Origin: Brachybacterium saurashtrense
Lineage (GTDB): Bacteria; Actinomycetota; Actinomycetes; Actinomycetales; Dermabacteraceae
Reading direction: 5' to 3'
NCBI RefSeq assembly: GCF_003355475.1
Contig: NZ_CP031356.1
Span: 2,356,001-2,420,000 of the forward strand
DNA length: 64,000 nucleotides
Part shown: positions 16,844 to 25,468 of the stretch, in pieces
Position numbering within the stretch: position 1 is the stretch's first letter
How the letters are laid out: each line of letters opens with the position of its first letter
Made by a program: the position numbers and the translations under genes
The notes under the pieces: generated by a model
What the model was told of the DNA's origin: nothing
What the model saw: only the letters and a program-made list of their open reading frames with translations
Databases searched by the model: none

Positions 16844-19800
16844 TCACTCCTCGGTGCGCACGAACTCCACCGGGGAGACCGACGAGTAGCGGTCCTGCCG
16901 GATCGAGACGACGCCGACGCCGCCGATGAACGGGGCGAGGGCCTGCGGGTTCTTGCCGGGGTTGGCGAGCACCACCTGGAAGCCGAAGTGGCGGAAGGAC
17001 TCCATGGCGGCGGTGATGAACTTGCCCGCGCCCTTGGAGAAGGCCTCGTCGATGATGATCGGGGCGTAGCGGGGCACCTCCTGGCCGGTGCCGGCCAGCT
17101 GGTAGCGCAGCGCGGCGGCGAGGCAGAACGTGGCCAGGCGCTCGTTCTGACCGCCGGAGAGCGGGCCGCCGGACTCATGGGCGTGCACCACGGTACCCTC
17201 GGCGTCGACCTCCTCGGCGTGGAAGTGCACGTGCCGGCGCACGTCGAGGATCACCCGGGAGACCTGGTCGTCGCGGGTGCGGGCCGCGCCGATCATGTCC
17301 ATCAGGTGCCGCAGCGAGAGGAAGCGCTCCTCGGCCAGCTCCCGGTCGCGGGAGATGTCGTTCAGGGCGGTGTCCGCCACGGCCTCCTCGAGCGCCCGCT
17401 TGAAGTCGTCCAGCGCGGTGAGGTGCACCGGCCGCATCGACAGCTGCAGGAAGCGGCCGGAGTGGAACTCCACCTGGGCCAGCAGCGAGTTGATCCGCTG
17501 GAGGCGCTTGCGGATCTCCGCCGGCTCCCGGGCGATCGCGGTGGCGAGCGCCTGCACGTCCCCGAGGGTGTTGCCGGTGAAGAACTCGAAGAAGCGGTCC
17601 TCCACCTCCGGCAGCTTCTCCTCCTCGATGCGGGCCAGGATCGCGAGGTAGTCCTCCACCCCCTCGAGGGTGGGGGCGGTGTCCCCGGCCTGCGCGGGCC
17701 AGCGGCGGGAGAACTCCCGCATCGCGGTGCGCATGTCCTCCTCGGCGCGCGAGGTGCGGCGGGTGAGGTCCATCAGCTCGGCGTCCAGCGTGGCCGAGGC
17801 ATCCTTGGTGACCTGGTCGATGGTGGACAGCACCAGGGTGGGGGCGATCGCGGCGAAGCGCGCGGCGAGCTCCTCCTCCACCTCCGGGTCCAGGGTGGAC
17901 TCCGCGATCCGCTCGCGTGCCTCGGCCAGCCGCTCCTCGGCCCGCTCGGCCTGCTCCCCGAGCCGTCCGGCGCTGCGCACCACCTCGAGCAGCTCCTCGT
18001 CGCTCTCGGCGATCGACGTCTCGACCTCCTCGATCTGCCGGGCGAGCTCGGCGAGCGCGGCGGAGCCGTCCTCCGCGGCGCGCACCATGTCGCGCAGGTT
18101 CGCCACCCGGCGCGCCACGGAGGCGGCGTCGATGTCGTCCCACTCCACGGCGCTGATCATCTGCAGGGCGTAGAGCCGCTCCCGCCGGCGCTCCCGCTCG
18201 GTCTCCACGTCCTTGCGGCGGGCCTGCGCCTCGAACAGCGCCTGCTCGGCGCGGGTGCGCTCCGCCTCGAACACGGCGCGCTTGGCGCGGTTGTCGAAGC
18301 CCAGCACCCACTGGGAGCGGTCGTTGATCTGCCGATCGGCGTTCTTCTCGTGCCGGGTGGCGGAGTGCTTGATCTGGCCGGAGCGCAGCACGGCCCGGTT
18401 CAACCGGGTGAACTCCTCGAGGCTCTCCGCGCAGGTGTAGTCCATCCGGGCGGCGATCTCGTGGGACAGCCACACGTGGAACTCGCCGTCCTTGACGTCG
18501 AGCTTGGCCGCGAGCGAGCGGTCGTCGACGTTCTTCGCGGGGCGGCGCAGATCGGTGTTGACGCGGTTGTAGGAGATGCGGCGGCGCAGCTTCGTGCGGT
18601 CGATCACCTGCGCCACCTGGCGGTAGATGCGATCCGGAACCAGGATCGAGCGGGCCAGGCCCCGCAGCGCCTGCTCCGCGGCGGCGGTCCACTCCTCCTC
18701 CCCGGTGCGCACCTGCAGCAGCTCGGCCGCGAAGGGCAGCTCCGTGGGGGCGATGCCCACCTCGGCAGCGATGTGGTCGCGCAGGGCGACGTCCTCGGAG
18801 TGCAGGTTCGAGGCGCGGGTGGTGAGGGAGGCGAGCTCCTCGCGCGTGCGGGCGAGCTCCGCCCCGAGCTCGCGCACCCTCGCCTCCGCCTCCCAGCGGT
18901 CGGTGTCGGCGCCCTTCTCCTCCGCCTCCAGCTGCTCCCGCAGCGAGGCGACCTCGCGCTGCAGGGCGAGGAACATGTCCTCCCCCGCCGGGGTGCGCAG
19001 ATCGACGGTGGCCAGCTGGGCGGCGAACTCGGTGCCGCGCTCCCGGCGCCGCTCCCGCTCCACCTCGAGGCCCGCGATCTGCTGCTTCCAGTCGTCGATC
19101 TCCCCGCCGCCGGCGCGGCGGCGCTGCTCCTTGAGCTGGGCGAGGTCGGCGCGCGCCTCGGAGACGTCCTGGCCGAGCCGGCGCTGCTGGGCCGCCATCC
19201 GGTCGCGCTCGAGCTGGATGCGCTCGGACTCGTCCCCCAGCAGCCGCACCAGGTGCTGGGCGGCGAACACGTCGATGTCGGCCCGGCGGTCCACCAGCGC
19301 GCCGCCGCGCTCGCGCATCGCGGCCCAGTCCTCGTGGCTGCCGCGCAGGCCGCGCAGCAGCTCGCGCTGCTCGCGCGCGGTGACCAGCGCCTCGTACACC
19401 TCGGAGAGGTTCTGGAAGTTCGCCAGCGCCTGATCGGCGAGGTCGAAGGTGCGGGGCGCGTCGAGCATGTAGTCGCGCAGCAGGGCGTTGACGTCGCCGA
19501 GCTCCTTCGCGGACTGGATCTTGTGCAGCAGCCCCAGCGCCTTCTCGTCCGGGATGCCCAGCAGCTGGCAGAACGCGGCGCGGTACTCGCGGAACTGGCG
19601 GAAGGTCTGGGTGCCCGGGTGCGCGGCCTCGAGCGCCTTGCCCTCGATCTGGCTGGAGACGAACTGGCGCAGATCGGTGACGTCCAGCGGGGTGCGGGCG
19701 ATCACGTACAGGCTCTTGACGTCCGAATCGGCGGAGTGCCCGGCGTGCAGCAGCAGCAGGCGGGAGAGCTGCACGGTGCCGCCCTGGCCGTCGCTGTAGC

Positions 19801-20233
19801 GCAGGGTGAGCACCGACAGGGTGGTCTTCTCCCGCAGCACCTCCTGGCTGAACTCGCCGGTGGCCTGGTCGTAGTGCATCGCCCAGGCTCCGCGCACGTA
19901 GCTGGCCACCGTGCGGCGGTACTTCGAGCGCTGCGGGCCCGCATCGGAGGCGGCGGCGTTGAACTGCAGTGTGCGCGGCGGGGTGAGCAGCGCGCTGATC
20001 GCGTCCAGCAGCGTGGACTTGCCGGTGCCCGGGCCGCCGGTGAGGAAGAAGCCCTTGGAGGAGATCGCCAGGTCGTGGGTGCCGTGGAAGGTGCCCCAGT
20101 TGGAGATCTGCACGGCCACGAGCCGCCACTGCCCGGGGTGCGGGTGATCGGGGTCGGTCACCGTCGGGGCGACGTCGGCGGCCAGGCCGGGCAGGGCCGG
20201 CCCGTCCTGGGAGGTGTCGGTCGTGGTGGTCAC
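16844..20233 (-). CDS. jetC: Wadjet/Mks SMC-like ATPase JetC (MksB)
   Basis: This 1129-residue SMC-type ATPase is the motor of Wadjet/MksBEF complexes, which extrude DNA loops and, with a JetD nuclease, cut plasmids. Walker A is GGPGTGKST (residues 66-74), preceded by the family N terminus WRLVAVQISNWGTFHGTHDL. Long Arg/Glu-rich coiled coils flank a hinge region around residues 500-640. The ABC signature LSGGQNERLA is near 1023-1032 and Walker B IIIDEAFSKG near 1057-1065. Length matches JetC and the ATPase is intact. GTG 20233 lies seven bases after a TACCCT -10 box, so it has its own promoter although it follows the siderophore fusion gene by 34 bases. jetB and jetA lie upstream on the same strand but far away. 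Confidence 0.93.
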   Translation of the reverse strand: MTTTTDTSQDGPALPGLAADVAPTVTDPDHPHPGQWRLVAVQISNWGTFHGTHDLAISSKGFFLTGGPGTGKSTLLDAISALLTPPRTLQFNAAASDAGPQRSKYRRTVASYVRGAWAMHYDQATGEFSQEVLREKTTLSVLTLRYSDGQGGTVQLSRLLLLHAGHSADSDVKSLYVIARTPLDVTDLRQFVSSQIEGKALEAAHPGTQTFRQFREYRAAFCQLLGIPDEKALGLLHKIQSAKELGDVNALLRDYMLDAPRTFDLADQALANFQNLSEVYEALVTAREQRELLRGLRGSHEDWAAMRERGGALVDRRADIDVFAAQHLVRLLGDESERIQLERDRMAAQQRRLGQDVSEARADLAQLKEQRRRAGGGEIDDWKQQIAGLEVERERRRERGTEFAAQLATVDLRTPAGEDMFLALQREVASLREQLEAEEKGADTDRWEAEARVRELGAELARTREELASLTTRASNLHSEDVALRDHIAAEVGIAPTELPFAAELLQVRTGEEEWTAAAEQALRGLARSILVPDRIYRQVAQVIDRTKLRRRISYNRVNTDLRRPAKNVDDRSLAAKLDVKDGEFHVWLSHEIAARMDYTCAESLEEFTRLNRAVLRSGQIKHSATRHEKNADRQINDRSQWVLGFDNRAKRAVFEAERTRAEQALFEAQARRKDVETERERRRERLYALQMISAVEWDDIDAASVARRVANLRDMVRAAEDGSAALAELARQIEEVETSIAESDEELLEVVRSAGRLGEQAERAEERLAEARERIAESTLDPEVEEELAARFAAIAPTLVLSTIDQVTKDASATLDAELMDLTRRTSRAEEDMRTAMREFSRRWPAQAGDTAPTLEGVEDYLAILARIEEEKLPEVEDRFFEFFTGNTLGDVQALATAIAREPAEIRKRLQRINSLLAQVEFHSGRFLQLSMRPVHLTALDDFKRALEEAVADTALNDISRDRELAEERFLSLRHLMDMIGAARTRDDQVSRVILDVRRHVHFHAEEVDAEGTVVHAHESGGPLSGGQNERLATFCLAAALRYQLAGTGQEVPRYAPIIIDEAFSKGAGKFITAAMESFRHFGFQVVLANPGKNPQALAPFIGGVGVVSIRQDRYSSVSPVEFVRTEE

Positions 20234-20240
20234 CCGAGAG

Positions 20241-20246
20241 AGGGTA
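20241..20246 (-). promoter_or_regulatory. Predicted -10 box (TACCCT) of jetC
   Basis: On the minus strand TACCCT is followed by seven bases and then GTG 20233, so the mRNA would be leaderless or have one extra base. This allows jetC expression independent of the upstream siderophore operon. Confidence 0.5.
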
Positions 20247-20267
20247 CTAAGGAGCGGGCCGGCGCGC

Positions 20268-21347
20268 TCAGTGCTCGGGCCGTCCCGCGCGCCAGTACCC
20301 CATGAAGGAGACCTGCTTGCGGTCGATCCCGAGCTCGCTGACCAGGTGCCGGCGCAGCGTCTTGATCACCCCCGCCTCCCCCGCGAGCCAGGCGTAGAAG
20401 GCGCCGCGGCCGGTGGTGGTCTCCCACAGGATGGCCTCGTCCACGTCCACGTCTTCGAGCTCCCGGCGCAGCGCGGCGGGCGGGCACTCCACCGCGGCGT
20501 CCCGGAAGGCCTGGGCGTTCTCGCCCATCACCCGCCGCACCTCGGCGTCGAGCAGCTCCCCGTGCGCGCGGCCCTCCCGCGGCAGCCAGGTGACCTGCAC
20601 CCCGGAGCGGGTGAGCAGCGTCTGCTCGTCCTCGGCGTGGGGCACCTCCAGCAGGGCGTGGCCGCTCACGGAATCCGGCAGCGCCTCGAGGATCGAGCCC
20701 ACCGCGGGCACGGCGGTCTCGTCCCCCACCAGCAGCACGGTGCGGGCGGTGCCGGGACGGAACTCGATGCCCCCGTACTCGGGGCCCACGAGGTGCCGGT
20801 TCGGGCCCAGCAGCGTGACGGCGTCGCCCACCTGCGCGTCCCGGGCCCAGCGCGCGGCCACGCCCTGCCCGGGCACCTCCACCGGGTCCAGGTGCAGCAC
20901 CATGTCGAGGTCGATCTCCGGATGGTCGGAGACGTTCCCGGGGTGCCCGGCGGCGCGCTGCTCGCGCACGGTGTAGGTGCGCATCCAGCCGCGGTCGGAG
21001 GGGTCGATCTGCAGCCAGGTCCGGTACCAGTCGGCCTGGGTGACGGGGTCGAGCATCCCGCCGGGTCGCACCGGCGCGAAGTGGTCGGCGCTGCGGTGCG
21101 GGCCGGGGATGATCAGCTTCACCCGCAGGTCCAGCGGGTGGGAGCCGGTGCCGAAGTGCGCGAGGTCGGGCCCGGCCAGGGTGAACCGCACCAGGGACGG
21201 GCCCAGGGGGCGCCGGGCGACCACGGCGAGGTCGAAGGCGAGCATGCTGGAGTGCTCCAGGGCGGGCACGGCCTCGGCCGCCTCGGCGGCAGCGGTCTGG
21301 GCGGTGGTGGTCTGGGCGGTGGTGGTCCGGGCGGTGGTGGCGGACAC
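20268..21347 (-). CDS. Possible internally initiated siderophore-interacting reductase (in-frame within the fusion)
   Basis: An in-frame GTG at 21347 is preceded by AGGAGGA with a spacer of four to five bases, a better Shine-Dalgarno than most genes here. Starting there gives a 359-residue product holding the whole SIP domain with a low-complexity N terminus (SATTARTTTAQ). This looks like the ancestral start of a once separate gene that was joined when the ATPase stop was lost. Whether both products are made cannot be told from sequence. Confidence 0.5.
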   Translation of the reverse strand: MSATTARTTTAQTTTAQTAAAEAAEAVPALEHSSMLAFDLAVVARRPLGPSLVRFTLAGPDLAHFGTGSHPLDLRVKLIIPGPHRSADHFAPVRPGGMLDPVTQADWYRTWLQIDPSDRGWMRTYTVREQRAAGHPGNVSDHPEIDLDMVLHLDPVEVPGQGVAARWARDAQVGDAVTLLGPNRHLVGPEYGGIEFRPGTARTVLLVGDETAVPAVGSILEALPDSVSGHALLEVPHAEDEQTLLTRSGVQVTWLPREGRAHGELLDAEVRRVMGENAQAFRDAAVECPPAALRRELEDVDVDEAILWETTTGRGAFYAWLAGEAGVIKTLRRHLVSELGIDRKQVSFMGYWRAGRPEH

Positions 21348-22160
21348 GGGGTCCTCCTGTCGATGGGGGGTGGCGGTGCGGTCCCGGCCCAGCGGCAGCA
21401 CCATCGGCGTGCCGGTGACCGGATCGGGGGCGATGCGGGCGTCGAGGGCGAACACCTCGTGGGCCATCTGCTCGGTGATGACCTCGTGCGGGGTGCCTTG
21501 GGAGTGGATCTCCCCGCCGCGCACGGCCACCAGGTGGTCGGCGTAGCGGGCGGCGAGGTGGAGGTCGTGCAGCACGATGCCCACGGTGGTGCCGCGGGTG
21601 AGGTTGAGGTCGCGCACCACGTCGAGCACCTCCAGCTGGTGGGTGACGTCGAGGTAGGTGGTGGGCTCGTCCAGCAGCAGCACCTCCGTCTGCTGGGCGA
21701 GCGCCATCGCGATCCACACCCGTTGGCGCTGACCGCCGGAGAGCTCCTCCAGCAGCCGGTCCTGCAGGTCGTCGGTGCGGGTGGCGGCGAGCGCCTCGGC
21801 CACGGCCCGCTCGTCCTCGGCGCTCCACTGCGGGAACAGGCCCTGGTGCGGGAAGCGTCCGCGGGTGACGAGCTCGCGCACGGTGACGCCGTCGGGGGCG
21901 ACGGGGCTCTGCGGCAGCAGGCCCAGCCGACGGGCGAGCTCCTTGCCGCGCAGGGAGTGCAGGTCTTGCCCGTCCAGCAGCACGCTGCCGCTGCGGGGCG
22001 CGAGCAGGCGGGACATGCCGCGCAGCAGGGTGGACTTCCCGCTGCCGTTGGCGCCCACGATGATCGTGATCCGCCCTTCGGGCAGGGTGAGGGTCAGGTC
22101 GCGCACGATCTCCCGGCGGTCGTACGCCAGGTGCAGGTGCTGGGCCTGGATCAATGCCAT
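20268..22160 (-). CDS. Fusion of siderophore ABC ATPase and siderophore-interacting reductase
   Basis: This single 630-residue frame joins two usually separate proteins. Residues 1-270 are a FepC-like ATPase: Walker A GANGSGKST (36-44), LSGGQRQR, LLLDEPTTYLD, and the usual C terminus PVTGTPMVLP. There is then no stop codon. A Thr/Ala-rich linker built of TTTAQ units leads into a siderophore-interacting protein of about 330 residues with FAD motif MRTYTVREQR, LLVGDETAVPAVGSIL and a C-terminal FYAWLAGEAGVIKTLRRHL. At the junction, AGGAGGA followed by GTG (21347, codon 272) forms a strong internal start, so a separate 359-residue reductase may also be made. The ATPase serves the permeases just upstream; the reductase would release iron from the imported chelate. 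Confidence 0.92.
   Translation of the reverse strand: MALIQAQHLHLAYDRREIVRDLTLTLPEGRITIIVGANGSGKSTLLRGMSRLLAPRSGSVLLDGQDLHSLRGKELARRLGLLPQSPVAPDGVTVRELVTRGRFPHQGLFPQWSAEDERAVAEALAATRTDDLQDRLLEELSGGQRQRVWIAMALAQQTEVLLLDEPTTYLDVTHQLEVLDVVRDLNLTRGTTVGIVLHDLHLAARYADHLVAVRGGEIHSQGTPHEVITEQMAHEVFALDARIAPDPVTGTPMVLPLGRDRTATPHRQEDPVSATTARTTTAQTTTAQTAAAEAAEAVPALEHSSMLAFDLAVVARRPLGPSLVRFTLAGPDLAHFGTGSHPLDLRVKLIIPGPHRSADHFAPVRPGGMLDPVTQADWYRTWLQIDPSDRGWMRTYTVREQRAAGHPGNVSDHPEIDLDMVLHLDPVEVPGQGVAARWARDAQVGDAVTLLGPNRHLVGPEYGGIEFRPGTARTVLLVGDETAVPAVGSILEALPDSVSGHALLEVPHAEDEQTLLTRSGVQVTWLPREGRAHGELLDAEVRRVMGENAQAFRDAAVECPPAALRRELEDVDVDEAILWETTTGRGAFYAWLAGEAGVIKTLRRHLVSELGIDRKQVSFMGYWRAGRPEH
21298..21341 (-). 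repeat. 15-bp minisatellite in the fusion linker
   Basis: About three copies of a 15-base unit (plus strand GGGCGGTGGTGGTCT and variants) encode the TTTAQ repeats of the linker. Because the unit is a multiple of three, copy number changes would alter linker length without shifting frame. Confidence 0.7.
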
Positions 22161-22164
22161 CGGT

Positions 22165-23190
22165 TCACCTTCCGGAGCCGGAGGTCGAGGAGCGGGTGAG
22201 CATCCACAGCAGGAACGGGGCGCCCAGCGCCCCGGTGACCACGCCGGCGGGCAGCTCGGTGGTGGGCAGCATGTTCTGGCCCACGATGTCCGCCAGCAGC
22301 ACGATCACGGCACCCACCACGGCGGCCAGCGGGAAGCTGGGCCGGCCCGCGAGCAGGCGCGCGATCGGCCCGGCGAGGAAGGCCACGAAGGCGAGCGGGC
22401 CGGTCACCGCGACGGTGAGGGCGCTGAGGGTCACCGCCACCAGGATCAGCGCCACCCGGGTGCGGGGCACGGGAAGGCCCAGCCCGGTGGCGGTGTCGTC
22501 CCCCAGCTGGAGGATCCGCAGCCGCACCACCAGCAGCGCGAGGGCGGGCACCAGCCCGGCGAGGGCGATCGCGAGCACCGCGGCCCGTTCCCAGGTGGAG
22601 GTGGACAGCGAGCCGATCATCCAGTGCATCGCGTCCCCGGCGGACTGCAGCGACAGCCGGGTGAGCAGGTAGGAGATCAGCGCGCTCAGCGCCGCGGCGA
22701 GGCCGATGCCCACCAGCACGAAGCGGTTGTCCACGGCGCCGGCGGCGCCGGGCCGGCCCGCCCCGGAGACCAGCAGCAGCAGCGCGGCGGTGCCGAGCCC
22801 GCCCAGCAGCGCGCACCAGAACACGGCGCGGCCGTCGGCCGGGAGGAAGGTCATCGCCAGCACCGCCCCGGCGGAGGCGCCGAGCGTCACGCCGATCACG
22901 TCGGGGCTGGCCAGCGGATTGCGCAGCAGGGTCTGGAAGGTGGTGCCGGAGAGGCCGAAGGCGATGCCGGCCAGCACGGCGACCACCGCGACGGGCAGGC
23001 GGTGGTCCCACACGATGAAGGAGATGCCGGGGATCTGCTCCCCGCCGAGCACGCGCAGGGCGAGCACGGGGTCCACCATCGGGGTGCCCACCAGCACCCG
23101 CACCGCCACCATGGCCAGCAGGAGCGCACCGGCCCCCGCCGCGAGCAGGGCGGCTCGGCGACGGCGGGCGCGGCGCACGGCGGGGCTCAC
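22165..23190 (-). CDS. FecCD-type ferric-siderophore ABC permease (second subunit)
   Basis: This 341-residue polytopic permease belongs to the FecCD family. Landmarks include FGLSGTTFQTLLRNPLASPDVIGVTLGASAG near residues 70-100, GIGLAAALSALISYLLTR, and the late TGPLAFVAFLAGPIARLL. GTG 23190 was chosen because it overlaps the stop of the preceding permease (GTGA) and gives a normal basic N terminus (RRARRRRAALLAAGAG); the frame open further upstream is a shadow. It pairs with the permease encoded at 23187-24182. The fusion ATPase gene follows after four bases, with its AGGTGA ribosome site in the junction. Confidence 0.93.
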   Translation of the reverse strand: MSPAVRRARRRRAALLAAGAGALLLAMVAVRVLVGTPMVDPVLALRVLGGEQIPGISFIVWDHRLPVAVVAVLAGIAFGLSGTTFQTLLRNPLASPDVIGVTLGASAGAVLAMTFLPADGRAVFWCALLGGLGTAALLLLVSGAGRPGAAGAVDNRFVLVGIGLAAALSALISYLLTRLSLQSAGDAMHWMIGSLSTSTWERAAVLAIALAGLVPALALLVVRLRILQLGDDTATGLGLPVPRTRVALILVAVTLSALTVAVTGPLAFVAFLAGPIARLLAGRPSFPLAAVVGAVIVLLADIVGQNMLPTTELPAGVVTGALGAPFLLWMLTRSSTSGSGR

Positions 23191-24182
23191 AGTCCCACCT
23201 GCCGGCGGGTGCGGATCAGCACGATGAACACGGGCACGCCGATCAGCGCGGTCATCACGCCCACCTGCACCTCGGCGGGCGGCGCGATCACCCGGCCCAC
23301 GGTGTCGGCGAGCAGGATCAGCACCGGGCCGCCCAGCAGGCACAGCGGCACGATGCGGCGGTAGTCGCCGCCCACCAGCAGACGTGCGGCATGCGGGACC
23401 ACCAGGCCCAGGAAGCCGATCGGGCCGGCGAGCGCGACGGCCGCGCCGCACAGCAGGATGATCGCCACGCCCAGGAGCATGCGCGCGCGGCCCACGTGCA
23501 CGCCGAGCCCCACGGCGGCGTCGTCGCCGAGGGCGAGGGCGTTGAGCATCCCGGCGGACAGCACGATCACCAGCGCCCCCACGGCCATGAGCACGCCCAC
23601 CTGAGCGATCTCGGCGAGCCCGCGGGCGCCGAGGGTGCCCACCTGCCAGAAGCGCAGCCGGTCCAGGGAGGCGTCGTCCACCATCACCAGGGCGTGCACC
23701 ACGGAGCCGAGGCCCGCGGTGAGGGCGGCGCCGGCGAGGGCGAGCTTGACGGGGGTGGCGCCCTCCCGGCCCAGGGAGGCGACCGCGTACACGGCGATCG
23801 TGCCGAGCGCCGCACCGGCCAGGGCGAGCACCATGAACCAGGCCACCTCGGAGACGTCGGCGACGTACACCCCGATCACCACGGCGGTGGTGGCCCCGGC
23901 GTTGATCCCGAGGATCCCGGGATCGGCCAGCGGGTTGCGGGTCATGCCCTGCATCGCGGCGCCCGCGACGGCGAGCGCCGCGCCCACGGCGATCCCGGCG
24001 AGGGTGCGCAGCAGGCGGGAGCGGACCACCACGTGGTCCGCCAGGCTCGCGTCGGGCGCGCGCAGCGCCTCCCACACCATGCCGGGCGGGACGGTGCGCG
24101 CCCCCACCATCAGCGACAGGGTGCACGCGACCGCCAGGGCCAGCACGGCCCCGGCGATCACGAGCGGGAGGGAGCGGCGCAC
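23187..24182 (-). CDS. FecCD-type ferric-siderophore ABC permease (first subunit)
   Basis: This 331-residue membrane permease has the FecCD hallmarks VVRSRLLRTLAGIAVGAALAVAGAAMQGMTRNPLADPGILGINAGA, split over two helices and their loop, then GPIGFLGLVVPHAARLLVGGDYR and LADTVGRVIAPPAEVQVGVMTALIG near the C terminus. The N terminus shows one clear leading membrane helix after MRRSLP. GTG 24182 lies nine bases after the stop of the binding-protein gene, consistent with an operon of lipoprotein, two permeases and ATPase-reductase. It resembles the incomplete permease at the left edge of the window in the last 70 residues, as expected for paralogous importers. Confidence 0.93.
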   Translation of the reverse strand: MRRSLPLVIAGAVLALAVACTLSLMVGARTVPPGMVWEALRAPDASLADHVVVRSRLLRTLAGIAVGAALAVAGAAMQGMTRNPLADPGILGINAGATTAVVIGVYVADVSEVAWFMVLALAGAALGTIAVYAVASLGREGATPVKLALAGAALTAGLGSVVHALVMVDDASLDRLRFWQVGTLGARGLAEIAQVGVLMAVGALVIVLSAGMLNALALGDDAAVGLGVHVGRARMLLGVAIILLCGAAVALAGPIGFLGLVVPHAARLLVGGDYRRIVPLCLLGGPVLILLADTVGRVIAPPAEVQVGVMTALIGVPVFIVLIRTRRQVGL

Positions 24183-24191
24183 CGGCTGCGC

Positions 24192-25238
24192 TCAGCCGCG
24201 CACGGTCTGGGCGGTCTCGACCACGGTGGGCACGAAGTTCTCCAGCGCCCAGGGGAGGCTGAGCGCGCTGGCCGCGGAGATCGAGAGGGTGAGGTGGTCG
24301 TCGTCGGTGAGGACCACGCCGCCAGCGGCGACCGCGGGGATCTGGGCGAACAGCGGGTTGTCCCGGAAGTCCTCCACGGTGGTGCCGGCCTCGGCCCAGG
24401 TGTAGAAGAGATCCGAGTCCAGCTCGTCGGCCCGCTCGGCGGACCACTCGATGTAGAAGCTGTCCTCGCCCTCGGTGTTCTCGGTGACGACCTCCGCCTG
24501 GGTCATGCCCAGCGCGGTGAAGAACCGCGGGCGGGTGTCGCCGCCCGCGTACAGGGAGATGGAGTCGTCGGCGAGGCCCAGGGTACCGGCGATGAAGGTG
24601 GCGCCCGCGACGGCGGGGTTCTCCTCCCCCACGGCCGCGAGGTCGGCGGTGATCTGCTCGGCGAGCGCGGTCGCCTCCGCGGAGCGGCCGGTGGCGGTGC
24701 CGATCGCGGTCAGGGCGTCCTCCCAGGAGGTGGTGTAGTTCGCCGCGATCGGGCCGATGGTGGGGGCGATCCGGCTGAGCTGGTCGTACTCCTCCTGGGT
24801 CACGCCGGAGTAGGCGGCGATGATGAGGTCCGGGGTGAGCGCGGCCATCTCGTCGTAGTTCAGGCCGTCGGACTCGTCGTACTGGGTGGGGGCGTTCTCG
24901 CCGCCCCAGCCGGCGCCGAGCTCCTCGAGCTTCGCATCGATCCAGTCGGTGGAGGCATTGTCGTTGCCGCCCCAGGTCACCGCGGGCATGCCCACGGGCA
25001 CCAGGTCGAGGGCGAGCACGGTGTCCGCATTGACCCAGGAGACGGTGACGATGCGCATCGGTTCGGCCTCGACCACGGTCTCGCCGTATAGGTGGGGGAC
25101 GGTGGCGGGGAACGCACCCTCGGGGGCGTCTCCCCCGGTCTGCCCGGTCCCGGTCTCGTCGGCGCCGCCGGAGCAGGAGGCGAGGGCGGGGGCGGCGAGC
25201 AGGGACAGGGCGACGAGCGCACGACGGGAGAGCTGCAC
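24192..25238 (-). CDS. Ferric-siderophore-binding lipoprotein (FepB/FhuD-like)
   Basis: This 348-residue lipoprotein captures the ferric siderophore outside the membrane. The signal peptide ends in lipobox LASC with acylated C22, followed by a Gly/Thr-rich tether. The PBP class III fold is shown by MRIVTVSWVNADTVLALDLVPVG, ALTPDLIIAAYSGVTQEEYDQLSRIAPTI, and the long helix region around WEDALTAIGTATGRSAEATALAEQI. GTG 25238 follows a GAAGGAA site. It is the promoter-proximal gene of the operon and is preceded by a DtxR/IdeR-type iron box, so expression should rise under iron limitation. The siderophore identity is not evident. Confidence 0.94.
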   Translation of the reverse strand: MQLSRRALVALSLLAAPALASCSGGADETGTGQTGGDAPEGAFPATVPHLYGETVVEAEPMRIVTVSWVNADTVLALDLVPVGMPAVTWGGNDNASTDWIDAKLEELGAGWGGENAPTQYDESDGLNYDEMAALTPDLIIAAYSGVTQEEYDQLSRIAPTIGPIAANYTTSWEDALTAIGTATGRSAEATALAEQITADLAAVGEENPAVAGATFIAGTLGLADDSISLYAGGDTRPRFFTALGMTQAEVVTENTEGEDSFYIEWSAERADELDSDLFYTWAEAGTTVEDFRDNPLFAQIPAVAAGGVVLTDDDHLTLSISAASALSLPWALENFVPTVVETAQTVRG

Positions 25239-25277
25239 GGCGGTTCCTTCGGGGTCGGTGCCGCCGGGACTCGGCGG

Positions 25278-25296
25278 TTAGGCGAGCCTGACCTTA
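25278..25296 (-). promoter_or_regulatory. DtxR/IdeR/DmdR iron box
   Basis: TTAGGCGAGCCTGACCTTA matches the 19-base actinobacterial iron-repressor consensus (TTAGGTTAGSCTAACCTAA) at 15 positions. It covers the -10 element of the promoter for the siderophore lipoprotein gene, the normal arrangement for repression by iron-loaded DtxR-type proteins. Confidence 0.85.
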
Positions 25297-25320
25297 TTCC
25301 GTAACGCCGATGGTGCGCAA
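25291..25320 (-). promoter_or_regulatory. Promoter of the iron-regulated siderophore operon
   Basis: On the minus strand a -35 TTGCGC (25320-25315) and a -10 TAAGGT (25296-25291) are separated by 18 bases. This is one of the few clear two-element promoters in the window, and the -10 lies inside the iron box. Confidence 0.65.
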
Positions 25321-25468
25321 TTCCCTGTGGGGTGCGGGGTGGCCGAGGCGCCCCCGACAGGCACGGGCGGGCCGCCGAATGCGAGCGAGATCACGCGCCG
25401 GTGCCGCGGGGCATTCCGGGACGGGGCGGGACACGCCCGGGCCGACCGGCGGGTCGGTCGACGTCCTG

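Noticed and set aside
20268..25238. Siderophore cluster as a transposon insertion between jetB and jetC
   Set aside because: I saw no transposase, inverted terminal repeats or target-site duplication at either boundary, so insertion is only one possible history.
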